Of a DNA stretch of 64,000 nt, positions 11,968 through 23,903 are shown one piece after another. Both the position numbers and the translations under genes were made by a program. The notes under the pieces were generated by a model. It made no database searches. It saw nothing but the letters and a program-made list of their open reading frames with translations, and was not told where the DNA came from. The stretch comes from Rutidosis leptorrhynchoides. Taxonomy: Eukaryota; Streptophyta; Magnoliopsida; Asterales; Asteraceae. Numbering within the stretch: the stretch's first letter is position 1; each line of letters begins with the position of its first letter. The stretch covers positions 76,154,001 through 76,218,000 of the forward strand of contig NC_092339.1 in NCBI RefSeq assembly GCF_046630445.1, read 5' to 3'.

Positions 11968-12217
11968 TGTTATAATTTAGGAGTTTATAACTACCTTTTC
12001 AATGCTTGATTCTTGACAATATATTACTAATATTGATATTATAGAAGAGTGAAGAAGAAGTAAATATTCTATATTTTAAGAATGGTGTATTGATATGCTT
12101 ACATTCGTCCGATATTTATACTACATAAAGTCATTCACAAATGCACAATTTATCCAAATGCAATTCACATGTTTTTGATTGTATATACAAAAGTTGTCGG
12201 CCACAATATTTATAACA
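11968..12217 (-). repeat. Element D 3' LTR (250 bp)
   Basis: Left LTR copy, TGTTATAATTTAGG to TTATAACA on the plus strand. A minus-strand TATA box (TATAAATA) lies at 12113-12120. The purine tract abuts it at 12218. Confidence 0.9.
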
Positions 12218-12226
12218 CTCCCCCTT
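12218..12226 (-). other. Element D polypurine tract
   Basis: Minus-strand AAGGGGGAG directly abuts the 3' LTR, as expected for the plus-strand primer. Confidence 0.75.
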
Positions 12227-12378
12227 GAACGATAATTTTGTTTCATTGGAGATCAACTACGAGTTACTGCCTCGTTAAAAATCTTGCTAAATAAAACTCA
12301 GTGGGGAAAAACTTTAGCTAAGGGAAAAAGAGTGCAGCATGGAGTTGACTCCCCCTCAAGTAGACATCGCTTCAGCTG

Positions 12379-15300
12379 TTACATCTTTTGAACATGTCTC
12401 ATGCCAATGTTATGAACGTGTGTTCTGAAAATAGCAGTCGTGAGTGCTTTGGTAAAAAGATCAGCAGAGTTTTTACTGGATTGAACATATCTCATTTCAA
12501 TCTGGTTGGCCTTTATGAGATCTTGAGTATATGAGAAGAATATGAGGTTTTCATCTGAAACTGTATCATCTAAATCTTTTATGTACAAGTTTAGCCCGTG
12601 TGATTTGTCTACAGTCTCCTTCATGGTTAGCTGAACGTTGTTTAAATTCCTATTCTCTTTCAGTATTTTTCTAAGCTTTACCTACATACCGTTTTTTTCC
12701 ATCAAACTTATGACCGCTAAGATTGTTTATGGCTTTAGCATCTTGTCTGCATTTATGTTTTGTTCTGTCACTTTTGATACTCTTCTTTCATTTGTACTAT
12801 GCAAGCTGCATTATCTTCATACATAATTGTTAGACTTTTATCGCGTTCTAGTCCACAAGAATCAGTAATGAGTTGTGTCATTGATCTCGACCAAAAACAT
12901 TCTCGAGTAGCTTCATGTAATGCAATCACTTCGGCATGATTTGATGATGTTACAACAAGTGTTTATTTTTTAGAACGTCATGATATTGCAGTACCTCCAT
13001 TTAGGAATACATATCCATTTTGAGATTTAGCTTTATGTAGATCAGATAAATAACCTGCATTTGCATAACCAACCAAATCTTGTTTTGATTTGTTAGAATA
13101 AAATAATCCTAAATCGGTAGTTCCTCGAAGGTATCAAAATATGTGTTTGATCCCATTCCAGTGTCTTTTGGTAGGAGCTGAGCTGGACCTTGCTAACAAA
13201 TTAACTGCAAAAGAAATGTCAGGTCCTGTACAATTTGTAAGATACATAAGAGCTCCAATTGCACTAAGATATGGTACTTCTGGTCCCAGGATATTTTCAT
13301 GATCTTCACATGGACAAAATGGATCAGCTTCAACATTGAGTGATCTAACAACCATAGGAGCACTTAATGGTTTTTCCATGTCCATATTGAAACGTTTCAA
13401 AATCTTTTCAGTATATGTTGTTTGATGTACAAGTAAACCATCAGGCATATGCTCAATTTGTAAACCAAGGTAATACTTGGTTTTTCCGAGATCTTTTATT
13501 TTAATTTCTTTCTTTTAGAAGTTGAATGGTTTATGGATCTCTTTATTTGTCCTTATGATGTTAAGATCATCAACATAAACAAATATGATCACATATTCGA
13601 TTGTTGTTTTCTTAATGAAAACACATGGGCAAATAGGATTATTTGCATACCATTTGCTTATCAAGTATTCACTTAATCAGTTATACCACATACGACTCGA
13701 TTGTTTCAACCCATATAAAGATCTTTGTAATTTAATCGAATACATTTCATTGGGTTTTGCATTTGGTGCTTCTAATACCTTAACCCTTCATGTATATTTA
13801 TGTATATATCACTATCAAGTGATTCATTTAAATAAGTAGTAATAACATCCATGAGATGCATTTCTAAATTTTTAGAAACTGTCAGGCTGATTAAGTAATT
13901 TCATCCATAACAGGAGATTAAGTTTCCTCATAATCAGTTTCTGGTCTTTGGGAGAAATCTTGAGTTACAAATCTAACTTTACCTTGTAACTTCATTTTTC
14001 TCATTTCTTTTTGGGATAAAAATTTATTTGTATTCCATACGTTTCACATCTTTAGGTGTGAGAACGATAGATCCGAAAACTTTTTTTTTATTGATGAATT
14101 CAAATTCAGCTCGTATTGCTCTTTTCCAATTGAGTCCAATCATGTCTATTTTGACATGCAATGACAGATTTTGGTTCCAGATCATCATCTTTATTCATGA
14201 TGTCATTGTAAGATTATATAAAAAATCAATATTTGTTATTTTGTTTCGGTTCCATAATATTGCATAATCTATTGCAATTTATATATTTACATCGTCAATA
14301 TCCTCTGCAGAAGAAATATTAATTTGTGGTTCTTCTAGAACACCTTTTTTTTACCTCATTATCAGCTCAGCTGATTTTCCTTTTCGAAGATTTTTATTTT
14401 TGGAACTAATTTGTCTTCCACGTTTCAGACGTGACAAAAGACTCATGAGTGACATTATTGCCAACTTTTAAAATTTCAATTCTTGCTAGAACATTTACTG
14501 CTGATATATATGATTTAGTCACTCTTTTTGCATCTGTAAATGCATCGGTCAATTTATTCGCAAGTTCTTGCATATGCATTATTTTATTTTATTTTTTTAA
14601 ATTTTTTGTTTCGCATTCTTTTGTGCGAGTATCAAGATACCTTAATTGATGTTCACATCATGAAACATCATTTTATTTATTTTTTTCATTTCTCCCCCTA
14701 ATCTAGGGAACAATTTTTCATTAAAATGACAATCAGCAAAAACGTGCTGTAAAAACATCACCCGTCATGGATTCAATATATCTTATGATTGAAGATGTTT
14801 CATATCCAACATATATTTAAATCCTTCTTTGAGGAACCATTTGTTGTGGTGGTGCAATTAAAAATACACTGCACAACCAAATGTTCTAAGATGAAAAATA
14901 TTTGTCTCTCGATCAAAATTAAGTTGGTAATGGAGAATATTTATGACTTGCACTTGGTTTAATGCGAATTAATGTCGCATCATGTAAATTTACATGTCCC
15001 CATATAAATATTGAGAGTTTTGTACTCATTACCAATTGTCTAGTTATTGGCTGCAAGCGTTTATTTATTGATTCAGCAAAACCAATTTTGTGTATGCACA
15101 TGAGCAACTGGATGTTCAACAACAATCCCTGTAGACATATAATAATCATTAAATGTTTGAGATGTTAACTCACCAGCATTATCAAGTCTCATCCTTTTAA
15201 TGGTGTAATCAGAATAATGTGTTCTCAATTTAATAATTTGTGCAAGAAACTTTGCAAATATCATATTACGGCTTGATAACACACAAGCATGAGACCATCC

Positions 15301-16873
15301 GCTAGATGCGTCTATTAGAACCATGAAATATCAAAATGGTCCATATGATGGACGAATTGGTCCATATATATAACCTTGAATTCTTTCAAGAAATATTGGT
15401 GATTCTTTCTCAATATTCTTTTCATTAATCACCATATGTGTTTTTCATTAATCACCATATGTGTTTTTCATTAATCACCATATGTGCTTTTTCATTAATC
15501 ACCATATGTGCTTTTCATTATATGCGCTGCGCTTTTCATCATATGCACTTTTCATCATATACGCTGCGCTTTTAATCATATGCGCTGCGTTTTTATCATA
15601 TGCGCCTTTTATCATATTCGCTTTTAATCATATGTGCTGCCCTTTTAATCATATGCGCTACGCTTTTCATCATATGCACTTTTTATCATATGCGCTTTTT
15701 ATCATATGCACTGCGCTTTTCATCATATGCGCTTTTTATCATATGCGCTTTTAATCATATGCGCTGCGCTTTTCATCATATGCAATTTTTATCATATGCG
15801 CTTTTAATCATATGCATTGCGCTTTTCATCATATGCGCTTTTCGATGCTACATAGGTATTTCTCATTTTCGGTTATCATTGACTGATAATCATATCCATT
15901 ATGATATATATCATAGAAACTTAACAAATTTCTCTTTGATTTGGGAGAAAGCAAAACATTTTTTATCAGAAAATCCGTACCATTTGGTAATATGAATTTT
16001 TGCCTTTTCCGTTTCTTATATCAAGTTTGCAAGACCTGATATAGTATTTATAATTCCTTCATTTGATTTAAATCAATGAAATATTTCTTAGATTTGATCA
16101 TAGTGTGTATGTTACCACTATCTGCAATACATAGGTCTTTACCATTTAATTGATGTTGTATTTCAGCAGGATTCATACTAAAACTTCAAATAAGATAAGC
16201 AAATAATGAGTTATATTTCAGCAAGATAATCAAATTATATTACCTGCAAACAAGTTACAATCTGAAGTACATAAAAGATAACACTTAATAAACATATGCG
16301 TTATGGTCTAAAACCATTTATTTATGAGTGATACATAACAAGCTAGGCATCTTAGAAAATTTCAACCATTCAAGTCTCAAGGTAGCTCAGGGTTTATTTA
16401 ATCAAGATTTTTCAACAAATTCACTCTCGTTTTCTTTTCTTTTGGGACTTATTTGTAGAGATAAACAAGATGTTCATGTATTCAAGAAATACTAGACTGA
16501 TGATCCACGTTACCAGATCATTAATAAGAATCTCCGGGATTCTTATAAGAGCGTCTACTAACATCTTCAATTTTATTCTTTCATGGATCACTGTTATTTC
16601 TTGATAATTAATATCGTATCTATCTTTGAGTATTTTCCATAATACACTTGGATCTTCGATCATATAATATGTAGATTCTAAGGACTCGTCAATATGTTTG
16701 CTAAGAAAAATACTTGCTATTGCTTTCTCTTGTTCGAAACAATTGTTATTTTCATTCAGGGTTTCTAAAAGACCGATTAATTTGAGATGTTTTTCTACAT
16801 TCATAACCCATGTTAAGTAGTTGTTCCCACTTGATTTTAAAGGAGCAAATTTAAGCCTTTTCAAATTCGACAT
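12379..16873 (-). pseudogene. Element D: Copia gag-pol remnants
   Basis: Gag begins at ATG 16871-16873 (MSNLKRLKFAPLKSSGNNYL) with a UBN2-like segment through about 16540 (EKHLKLIGLLETL, VLWKILKDRYD). Later pieces are in shifted frames. Integrase is at about 14919-15324 (DASSGWSHACVLSSRN, IKRMRLDNAGELTSQTFND, VEHPVAHVHTQN). RT is at about 13134-13450 (LLVHQTTYTEKILKRFNMD, YLSAIGALMYLTNCTGPDIS). RNase H with the C-terminal tail is at 12379-12960 (RYVQSSKNSADLFTKAL). A minisatellite has expanded between integrase and the gag side at 15416-15850. Many stops and frameshifts make it inactive. The clade is not assigned. Confidence 0.85.
15416..15850. repeat. CATATG-centred minisatellite in element D
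   Basis: It starts with four copies of a 22-23 bp unit (TTTTCATTAATCACCATATG), then about fifteen shorter 13-20 bp units of the type TTTTCATCATATGCGCTGCG. Every unit keeps ATATGNGC. The array grew inside former pol sequence. Confidence 0.85.
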
Positions 16874-17127
16874 TTTCTATTATCAAAAAAATGAACAACA
16901 TAAATCATAATCATAATCAACTTCTATTCATAGACAAATAATAAAATGAAATTAGAATCATTTTAAATTCATAAGTAGCAAACAACAGAATAATGGCATG
17001 ATTACAAATGATAAAACCACAAGAGCAGGATAGAATATAGGTTCACCCGGTGGTATATTAGCAACAATGATGATAGTTAGTATGACCAATACAATAGGAA
17101 AAATCATCCTTGTGTGAATCATCTTTA

Positions 17128-17131
<4 letters not shown>

Positions 17132-17158
<27 letters not shown>
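17132..17158. repeat. Poly(T) run of 27
   Basis: Uninterrupted T tract (A tract in the sense of element D) in the leader upstream of gag. Confidence 0.9.
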
Positions 17159-17163
<5 letters not shown>

Positions 17164-17234
17164 GGTAATCTGAGAAATTGAAGATTGATTTGTGAAAATG
17201 TGAAAACGGAGATGTTTATTTTATATTTGAAAAA

Positions 17235-17332
17235 TATAGTCGTTGTAACGTCGTCAGTTGACGTTAACAACCGTTATGTATATATGACCGTTGTAACGTC
17301 GTTAGTTGACGTTAACGACTGTTATGTACTCG
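17235..17332. repeat. ~50-bp tandem duplication with internal palindrome
   Basis: Two copies of a unit containing GTTGTAACGTCGTYAGTTGA followed by CGTTAAC and CGTTATGTA. Within each, AACGTC and GACGTT pair around a 7-nt centre. Confidence 0.75.
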
Positions 17333-17529
17333 TTGTATTAATAATATTTTTAATAAAAGAATTTTATTAGTACAAATACGATTACTATAAATACATTTAG
17401 TATAAATAAGTTTAGTATAAATACGAAGATTAAGAGAATAAACATATTATGCATAAATAATAAATTTTAAGAATAAACATTAGTATGCATAAAATAAATA
17501 ATGATTAATTACATAAGTAATCATAAATG

Positions 17530-17950
17530 TTAAATAACATAAATATAAATGTTAGTGAAGTTAATAAGAGTTAGATTATAGAAATATAATTCAGGCAGTA
17601 TAACCGACCATATATAACTTAAATAACATAAATATAAATGTTAATGAAGTTAATAAAAGTTAGATTACAGAAATATAATTCAGGCGGTATAACCGACCAT
17701 ATATAACTTAAATAACATAAATATAAATGTTAGTGAAGTTAATAAAAGTTAGATTACGTAAATATAATTCAGGCGGTATAACCGACCATATATAACTTGA
17801 ATAACATAAATATAAATGTTATTGAAGTTAATAAAAGTTAGATTACATAAATATAATTCAGGCGGTATAACCGACCATATATAACTTGAATAACATAAAT
17901 ATAAATGTTAGTGAAGTTAATAAAAGTTAGATTACAGAAATATAATTTTA
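17530..17950. repeat. 89-bp tandem array, about 4.7 copies, in element D leader
   Basis: The block ATAATTCAGGCRGTATAACC recurs at 17586, 17675, 17764 and 17853, exactly 89 bp apart, with partial copies at both ends. Copies differ at only a few bases. Each copy has CGGT-ATA-ACCG, an inverted repeat. It lies between the primer site and gag of a Copia element. It has no spacers, so it is not CRISPR-like. Confidence 0.92.
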
Positions 17951-18082
17951 CTTATGATGATAATAATATTTACCTTACCAATAAATAATAGAAGATATCG
18001 TTAAAGAATTTCTTACCTTGATTAATGACTTGTGCTTGCTTAGATAAACCTTGATTATACGGAGTACTTCGTGCTGATAACG

Positions 18083-18333
18083 TGTTATAATTTAGGAGTT
18101 TATAACTACCTTTTCAAGGCTTGATTCTTGACAATATATTACTAATATTGATATTATAGAAGAGTGAAGAAGAGAGCAAATATTCTATATTTTAATAATG
18201 GTGTATTGATATGCTTACATTCGTCCGATATTTATACTACATAAAGTCAGTCACAACTGCACAATTTATCCAAATGCAATTCACATGTTTTTGGTTGTAT
18301 ATACAAAAGTTGTCGGCCACAATATTTATAACA
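18083..18333 (-). repeat. Element D 5' LTR (251 bp)
   Basis: Right LTR copy. A minus-strand TATAAATA box lies at 18229-18236. The sequence following it on the minus strand is CGTTATCAGCACGAAGTAC. This is not the standard Met-tRNA 3'-end primer site, so priming may use another tRNA or an internal tRNA fragment. Confidence 0.88.
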
Positions 18334-18338
18334 GAGAG

Positions 18339-19214
18339 AGTATTTTTCATGGCTTATAGACTTAGAGTCCTCCATCGCGTGCAAGAAAAAATAAAAATAA
18401 AATCACTTTCCCAATTTCTAGAATGGAACTAGAAACCTAATCGGTGATCATCGAATGAAGATTGGAGTGTAATTTTGTATTAGTTTGGATAAATCTTCAA
18501 CTTCAAAAGCAAAATTTAATTAATTGTATTTGTGTCGCAGTGTCAACACTCCCCTGGAGCTAGAAAAGTCAAATGTATGATTGGAGTATTTGACTTGTAT
18601 GTTGCACATAATTTCCAAGTCAAATAATAGTTTATTGGCTTTCATATGTGCGATTTTAAGAATATCTGAATTCCCAAAATGTCAACCGTATCTTCCTATA
18701 CAATTGTATAATGTTCTTACTTTTATTGAACAAATATATAATCTTCTTTGTTAATTTAGTTAAAATCTTATCCCAATCTCTAAAAGGTCAACCACGACTT
18801 ATTTGTATATCATATATTGTTATTGTTACTAATACTAAATATATAAGCTTGTTGCACATAATTTTGTGGTATTAAATACTAACAGCGAAAGCCCCTACCT
18901 AATAAATATAAAACTGGGCCTTGGCCCAGTGGCCCAATTTACTAGTTCATATATATCAATATATGAATATGAATGTTGACTTTGAACAATTGTTATATCA
19001 ACAAGATTTTGGTACAATGTTGAGAAGTTAAGAGCTAGGATATACAGTTCATTGACAGAGTATAATTAAAATATTTGCATTATTTGATGGTACATGATCT
19101 ACCTTCATATACTGTACGGAGTATTTCTTTTGTCTATACAAATCTGTAACTCAAGAAAAAATCTCTAGCTAATAGGTGTCCAAAAACCAATCATACAACA
19201 CATACAAAATAGTT
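18339..19214. other. 3' flank of the DUF547 gene, no feature seen
   Basis: AT-rich sequence between element D and the stop codon of the host gene. I see no ORF with a recognisable product. The 3' UTR and polyadenylation site of the minus-strand gene must lie at its right end but cannot be fixed by eye. Confidence 0.5.
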
Positions 19215-21866
19215 TTATTTGCACAAAAGGTACCTGAAATGAAACTCATATGGAATAACACGAATACAATTCGAAAGTGATTGATCACTCGTTTTTCTTT
19301 CGATACAATTAATCGCTACTTTCTGAACTTCACTTGGTAACTGAAGGCATACCCATTCAACAAACGACTCTATATCGTTACCAAAATCAAGCATATACCA
19401 ATCCAAAAGTTTAGGTATAGCTAACAGTTTCTTTGTAGTTGAAATCCCAACTGCAGCCTGAATGTAATCTCTTTTTGCAACTTCAAGTTCATTTTCAACT
19501 TCACAACGAGTGTACACTCTTACCTTCATTTTATAAAAATTCAAAAATTGGTCACTAATTAATGGTTCCTAAAAATGTAATATTGCAACTATGTTACTTT
19601 TTGCGTTAAAGCTATAAATACGCCTTGTACTTTCATTTTTATTCCAATGTAGGCTATATACTCAAAAAATACCAATTTAAGTCACATACTTTCAAAAAGT
19701 GTATTAATATGAACGCACCAACTTATAAACCGGATAAAAAAATGAGTTGGGTGGCATCCTACATGTACCTTATGGACCATTCAAAATACTTACGTGTCAT
19801 TTTTTATTTTTCTTTAAAGATGACTTGAATAATAACTGAAAGTTTATGACCTACAAATAAGTCGTATACTTTCGGTTTTTTCTGATGTATGCTATATACT
19901 TTTTGAAATGGTAACTTGCATGGTATTTTTGAAAGTTTGTGACCTACACTTGTATTTTTTTGGTTATATAGTCTACTTTGGAACAAAAGTGAAAGTATAA
20001 CGAGTATTTATATGTTTAACTCTTACTTTTTTAGTAACATACTTACATATCCCGATTGAAAACTTACAGCAGGGGAGGACCAGCTTCCGCAAGATAACGC
20101 AAATGTAGCTAAAGGATCACACAACTCCAACCCAAATAAGTTTATTGCAGTTACTTCGTCGTTATTGAAATCTTTTGCAAGCGTCTGATGCATTTTGTAC
20201 AAATTATGTAACTAATTTCAAATATCAATGTTTTCAGACCATGAGAAAAAGTTAAACAATAATTCACTTACATGTTTTGTGTGACAGGGGATTCGCAGTA
20301 TGAAATGTTCAATGGTGAATGCAGTTAAAAGATGGCCTCCGATATTTAATTTTGCGTCGTGCATTAATTGGATGAACGTGTCACGCGTCTCTGGTATTCC
20401 ATGTTCAAGAAATGCCTAATATGTCATGTTTATGTACATCAGTTTAAACTCATATAGTCAATAAATGAAAAAAATTACCATTTTGTGAAATCGTTATTTA
20501 CATTCATCATGCAAGAATTATATATATTGATCCAGAATGCAAGCTTCTCTTGATGTGTGAGGTTTGTTAAGTTAACTACTTCAAGTTTCCCAAGTAATAT
20601 CCTGAAAAATCAAGAAATGGCATTAAATTTTGATCTATAATTCATACAAAAAAAAAGAACTTGAAATCAGAAGTTAGCGCGCACTTTAGTCTTTGTGCTA
20701 AGAATGAAGAAATCGTCATTCTGCTTTTACTAATAGTGGTTGCTTCAACTTCATAAAAGTATTTATACGGACCAATATCCGTGTTCTCAAATTCATAAAA
20801 CATGCCGTAAGGATCCTTGAAATCCATTGCCCATGGATGCTCGCACGCTGATGCTAACGAAGGTAGCATTTCAGTCAGTTTTAAGGCCGAGTTAGAGCTC
20901 ATTCGTGTAAAAACAAACATTAAGCATTTCAGGGTACTTTCTGATATCTTATTCGGACAATCATCTCCTGATATTCCCTTATACTGTACTCTTCGAAAAT
21001 CTAGGCATTTTTCAGCTGACAAAATGTCGATTAGGGGTCTCTTTGATAAAGTTTTACCACTTTCGATGTTATGATCAGGAGATTGATGCTTGTTTGCTAT
21101 GGGATTTGAGAACCATTCAATTTGAGGTGGAGATAAAGTAGTGGTGTTACTTTTAGGATCTTTTGTATGGGATATTTCTTGAAAATCAGATGAATTTTCA
21201 AGATTCTTTTTATAGAATGAAGTGTAGATTGCTTCTTGATACAAATCTTGATTATATTGAACCACCTGCTCTTCTAGCCTAATAACATCTTCTTCCAATA
21301 CTGCCACTTCTGATAAGAGCTCCAATGTCTGTTCATACCATAATCAGGAGAATTAATTAACCACCTTCAATTGCTTTTCAAAAAAAAAAAAAAAAAAAAA
21401 AATTAACCACGTTCAATTACATTTTCGTGTCGTATAATGGCATGTTATTAAAAAATGTTAATTTGCAAATGTCAGAATTGTATGTGCAATGTGGCATTTG
21501 ACCCTATGCTTGATACTCCAGTATGAATACAAGTTTTTCTACTTACGCTCAATGATTCAGCCTGAATGTGTTTGTTTGAAACGTCTAAATGACCATTGTG
21601 CTGAATGAAAACAAAACTCTATGTTGAATCATTCAAAATAAATCTTTTCTTTTAATAATTAAGCACTTTCATTTTCTTTTAATACCTATATCTATATCTA
21701 CAACAAGGCTAATACCATAATGTAATCTCATTTAGATTGTTCATTCATGATGATTAACAAGCATGTTATTGTTATTTATTATAAGGTTCATTCAAAACCT
21801 TAGAATTATTCAGTTTATGATCATTCATCACTTAAGCATTTCATTCAATTACCTTTTTTTTTTTTT

Positions 21867-21897
<31 letters not shown>

Positions 21898-23025
21898 GGG
21901 GAGGGGGGAATAGCAAACAAACACCATTTTTGTCCACGATAGGACTTGAACTCACAACTTCAAGGTTGACGAGTTCCTTTAATACCGCTAGGCCATAAAC
22001 CGTTTGATAAATGCACAATTACCTATTGTTCTCTCTAAAAAGTCAAGGACAATTGGGTCTAGCCCTCTTAAATCTTAATCCAGTAAGTAGGATTCCTACC
22101 TGATTTATTATCAAAGTTGTTATCAAGAGGTGGCACCAAATCAAACTTGCATATAAGTAAACACTTTATTATTGAATATGAAACTTGTAAGTAACAAATT
22201 CAACTAGTATCGATCCTTAAACTAAGTTTACGTTGAATAAATAGCAACAGAAATCTTGATTCTGGAACAACAAAATGTAATCAACATGGCATGCAATTGG
22301 CTATGAAAGAAACGGATGTCATACCATTGGAGGGAGATCATATGACGGTAGGCAAGGAAGTGACCCTAACGGTTGACTTAACGCTTGTTCTAACGCTCTA
22401 TGAACATTTTCTTCGCGCGTAAGCTCCTTTTCAAGTTTTTCTATCTGCAAAAATGACTGCCTAAAAATGTAATCTACAAAGTATCAAAATGACAAAAACG
22501 TAAGTAGAAAGTCAATGGTGACAATGAATTACATACATCTTGTTGCAATGTCAATTTTCTATCATTTTCGTAATCTCCTCTGCTTGTCGTCCTAGTCTTC
22601 TGATCAGGCTTAAGTTGCATTTGCCGTTCGACTCTTTTCTGTATCCAACAAACCCCTTATGTAAATTGATCGGTTACTTGATTCAAATAACATGGAACTG
22701 TTTAGAATGTTGAATTTTTTATCATACAATAACCAAACACAAAATAATCTAGCAATTGTCTTCATAATATCCTAACAAAATGTTGTAGTTATAAAACTCA
22801 CTGGCTACATATCTTAAGGAAAACTGAAAAATGTTCAAAAACAATAATGGTATAACCTAGTAACGGCGTTTACATTTGAGTAAAAATACTCATTTGGTAG
22901 TAAAACATTATCCGTTAAAGTAAGTTTTTCATACAATTGATAGAAAAGAAACTTATTACCTTAGAATCTTTGATTGAATTCCTCATGGACTGTAAATTTG
23001 CCCTAACTCTACTGTTCATCTTCAT
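19215..23025 (-). CDS. MIP1-type leucine-zipper/DUF547 protein gene (8-9 coding exons)
   Basis: The only host gene seen. Coding exons on the minus strand: 22960-23025, 22537-22638, 22325-22444, optional 21547-21600, 20685-21328, 20502-20601, 20272-20415, 20068-20184 and 19215-19523. Introns have GT...AG ends and the joined frame stays open: 551 residues with the optional exon, 533 without. The start [14 protein letters not shown] is the first ATG of its exon. The N-terminal half has the MIP1-like zipper ([20 protein letters not shown], then [20 protein letters not shown]). The C-terminal half is DUF547: [93 protein letters not shown] and the typical end [12 protein letters not shown]. The family is plant-wide and was named for interaction with a MADS-box ternary-complex factor. 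The biochemical role is not established, and I infer none. No stop or frameshift was found. The donor after 20685 (GTGCGC) is weak. Confidence 0.9.
21547..21600 (-). other. Optional 54-bp exon in the DUF547 gene
   Basis: Bounded by TTCATTCAG and GTAAGT, in phase 0, encoding [18 protein letters not shown]. Skipping it joins LPPM directly to [14 protein letters not shown], which fits the usual family junction (LPP-x-TLELLAEVAVLEE) better. It is therefore either a cassette exon or not an exon. Confidence 0.5.
21855..22015 (-). mobile_element. tRNA-derived SINE in an intron of the DUF547 gene
   Basis: On the minus strand an A-box-like TGGCCTAGCGGTA and a B-box-like GAGTTCAAGTCC are spaced as in tRNA-derived SINEs. 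The body ends GTGTTTGTTTGCTATT (Au-SINE-like). The 3' tail is about 24 C followed by about 24 A (21854-21901). Target duplication CAATTACCT flanks it at 21846-21854 and 22016-22024. Confidence 0.88.
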
Positions 23026-23385
23026 TGACCTTGCAGAAAAAGAGTTTGAATTAACACTACATAATGGGATATCAAATATGAATGGAAAAATATATATCAA
23101 TCCATAATCCTTACAAACAGAATATGTACCATAATTAACGTGGGTGCTTCTCTCGGTAGTGCAAGCATCACCTTTAATTTTATTTACATGTTTAATATGT
23201 TTATGGAAACAATTGGTTATTAGAATAAGAAAATATATGTGTATATTCGTATCAAATTTTGTTTGGCATAAGACTTATTCAAGGACGGATCTATATTAAA
23301 AGGAGGATTTGTAACCATGTACTACTTCTTTTTATATATATACTAGTAAGAAATAAGAATACGAAATAAATAACAATATTACATA
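23026..23385 (-). promoter_or_regulatory. 5' flank of the DUF547 gene
   Basis: The sequence upstream of the start codon is AT-rich. A possible 3' splice site (TTTTTCTGCAAG) just before the ATG suggests a 5'-UTR intron. I cannot place a transcription start. The SINE and MITE upstream lie within about 0.8 kb of the ATG. Confidence 0.4.
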
Positions 23386-23501
23386 CAGAATGGGCTTATA
23401 GTGTAACGGTATCGTGGTAACTTATCAACTTTGAATTTTTGAGTGCGAGTCTCGTTGTGAACTATTAACTGGGTGTATGTTTGCGCTTAAAAAAGTTTAC
23501 G
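23386..23501 (+). mobile_element. tRNA-derived SINE upstream of the DUF547 gene
   Basis: Starts near GGGCTTATAGTGTAACGGTA (A-box-like), has a degenerate B box (GAGTGCGAGTCTCG), and ends GGGTGTATGTTTGCGCTT plus A-run. Flanked by the 10-bp duplication ATATTACATA (23376-23385 and 23502-23511). Confidence 0.82.
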
Positions 23502-23589
23502 ATATTACATATTGAATCCTTATTGCGAGTATAGTGAATATCAACAAAAGTATTTAACACGTGGAGTAGTTTTTACGTTGTGTTGAAGT

Positions 23590-23831
23590 TAGTGGCGACT
23601 CCACCCTTGGTGGAGTGGGGTCCCATGACCCCATTAAATTGAAAAAAATTTTAGACGATATACTATTAAAGTTGTACATGACACCACTAAATTTAACTAC
23701 AGGACCCCATATATTTTTAAAATTTATGGTTATTTAAAGGTAAATAACCATTAAGATACCTTTCAAATATATTTAGTTTTAGGAAAAAAAAATTTGGACC
23801 CCATTGAGTTTTCGTTCTAGATTCGCCACTG
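23590..23831. mobile_element. hAT-type MITE (242 bp)
   Basis: Terminal inverted repeats TAGTGGCGACTC and GATTCGCCACTG (right end as read on the plus strand) with an exact 8-bp target duplication GTTGAAGT (23582-23589 and 23832-23839). The interior is AT-rich with no ORF. The 8-bp duplication is the hAT signature. Confidence 0.92.
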
Positions 23832-23903
23832 GTTGAAGTGCTTTATATTGTTGTACAATTTGATAATCGTCAGTTAAAATATAAATAATAACCGTCATGT
23901 ACA

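Larger units (their letters stand above)
11968..18333 (-). mobile_element. Element D: complete but decayed Ty1/Copia retrotransposon
   Basis: A 6366-bp element flanked by the 5-bp duplication GAGAG (11963-11967 and 18334-18338). Both LTRs begin TGTTATAA and end TTATAACA, an 8-bp inverted terminus. Coding remnants are on the minus strand, so the 5' LTR is the right-hand one. Internal order on the minus strand is leader with tandem arrays, Gag, integrase, RT/RNase H remnants, purine tract, 3' LTR. Several LTR differences (for example CAATGCTTG versus CAAGGCTTG) and many frame breaks show an older insertion. Confidence 0.92.

Noticed and set aside
15461-15995. Tyr/Ala/His/Met repeat ORFs
   Set aside because: Frame readings of the CATATG minisatellite, antisense to Copia pol.
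17530-17950. CRISPR-like regular repeats
   Set aside because: Units are contiguous 89-bp tandem repeats without variable spacers, inside a plant retrotransposon.
21905-22010. tRNA gene from A- and B-box motifs
   Set aside because: The sequence cannot be completed to a cloverleaf, and target duplications with a tail show a SINE.
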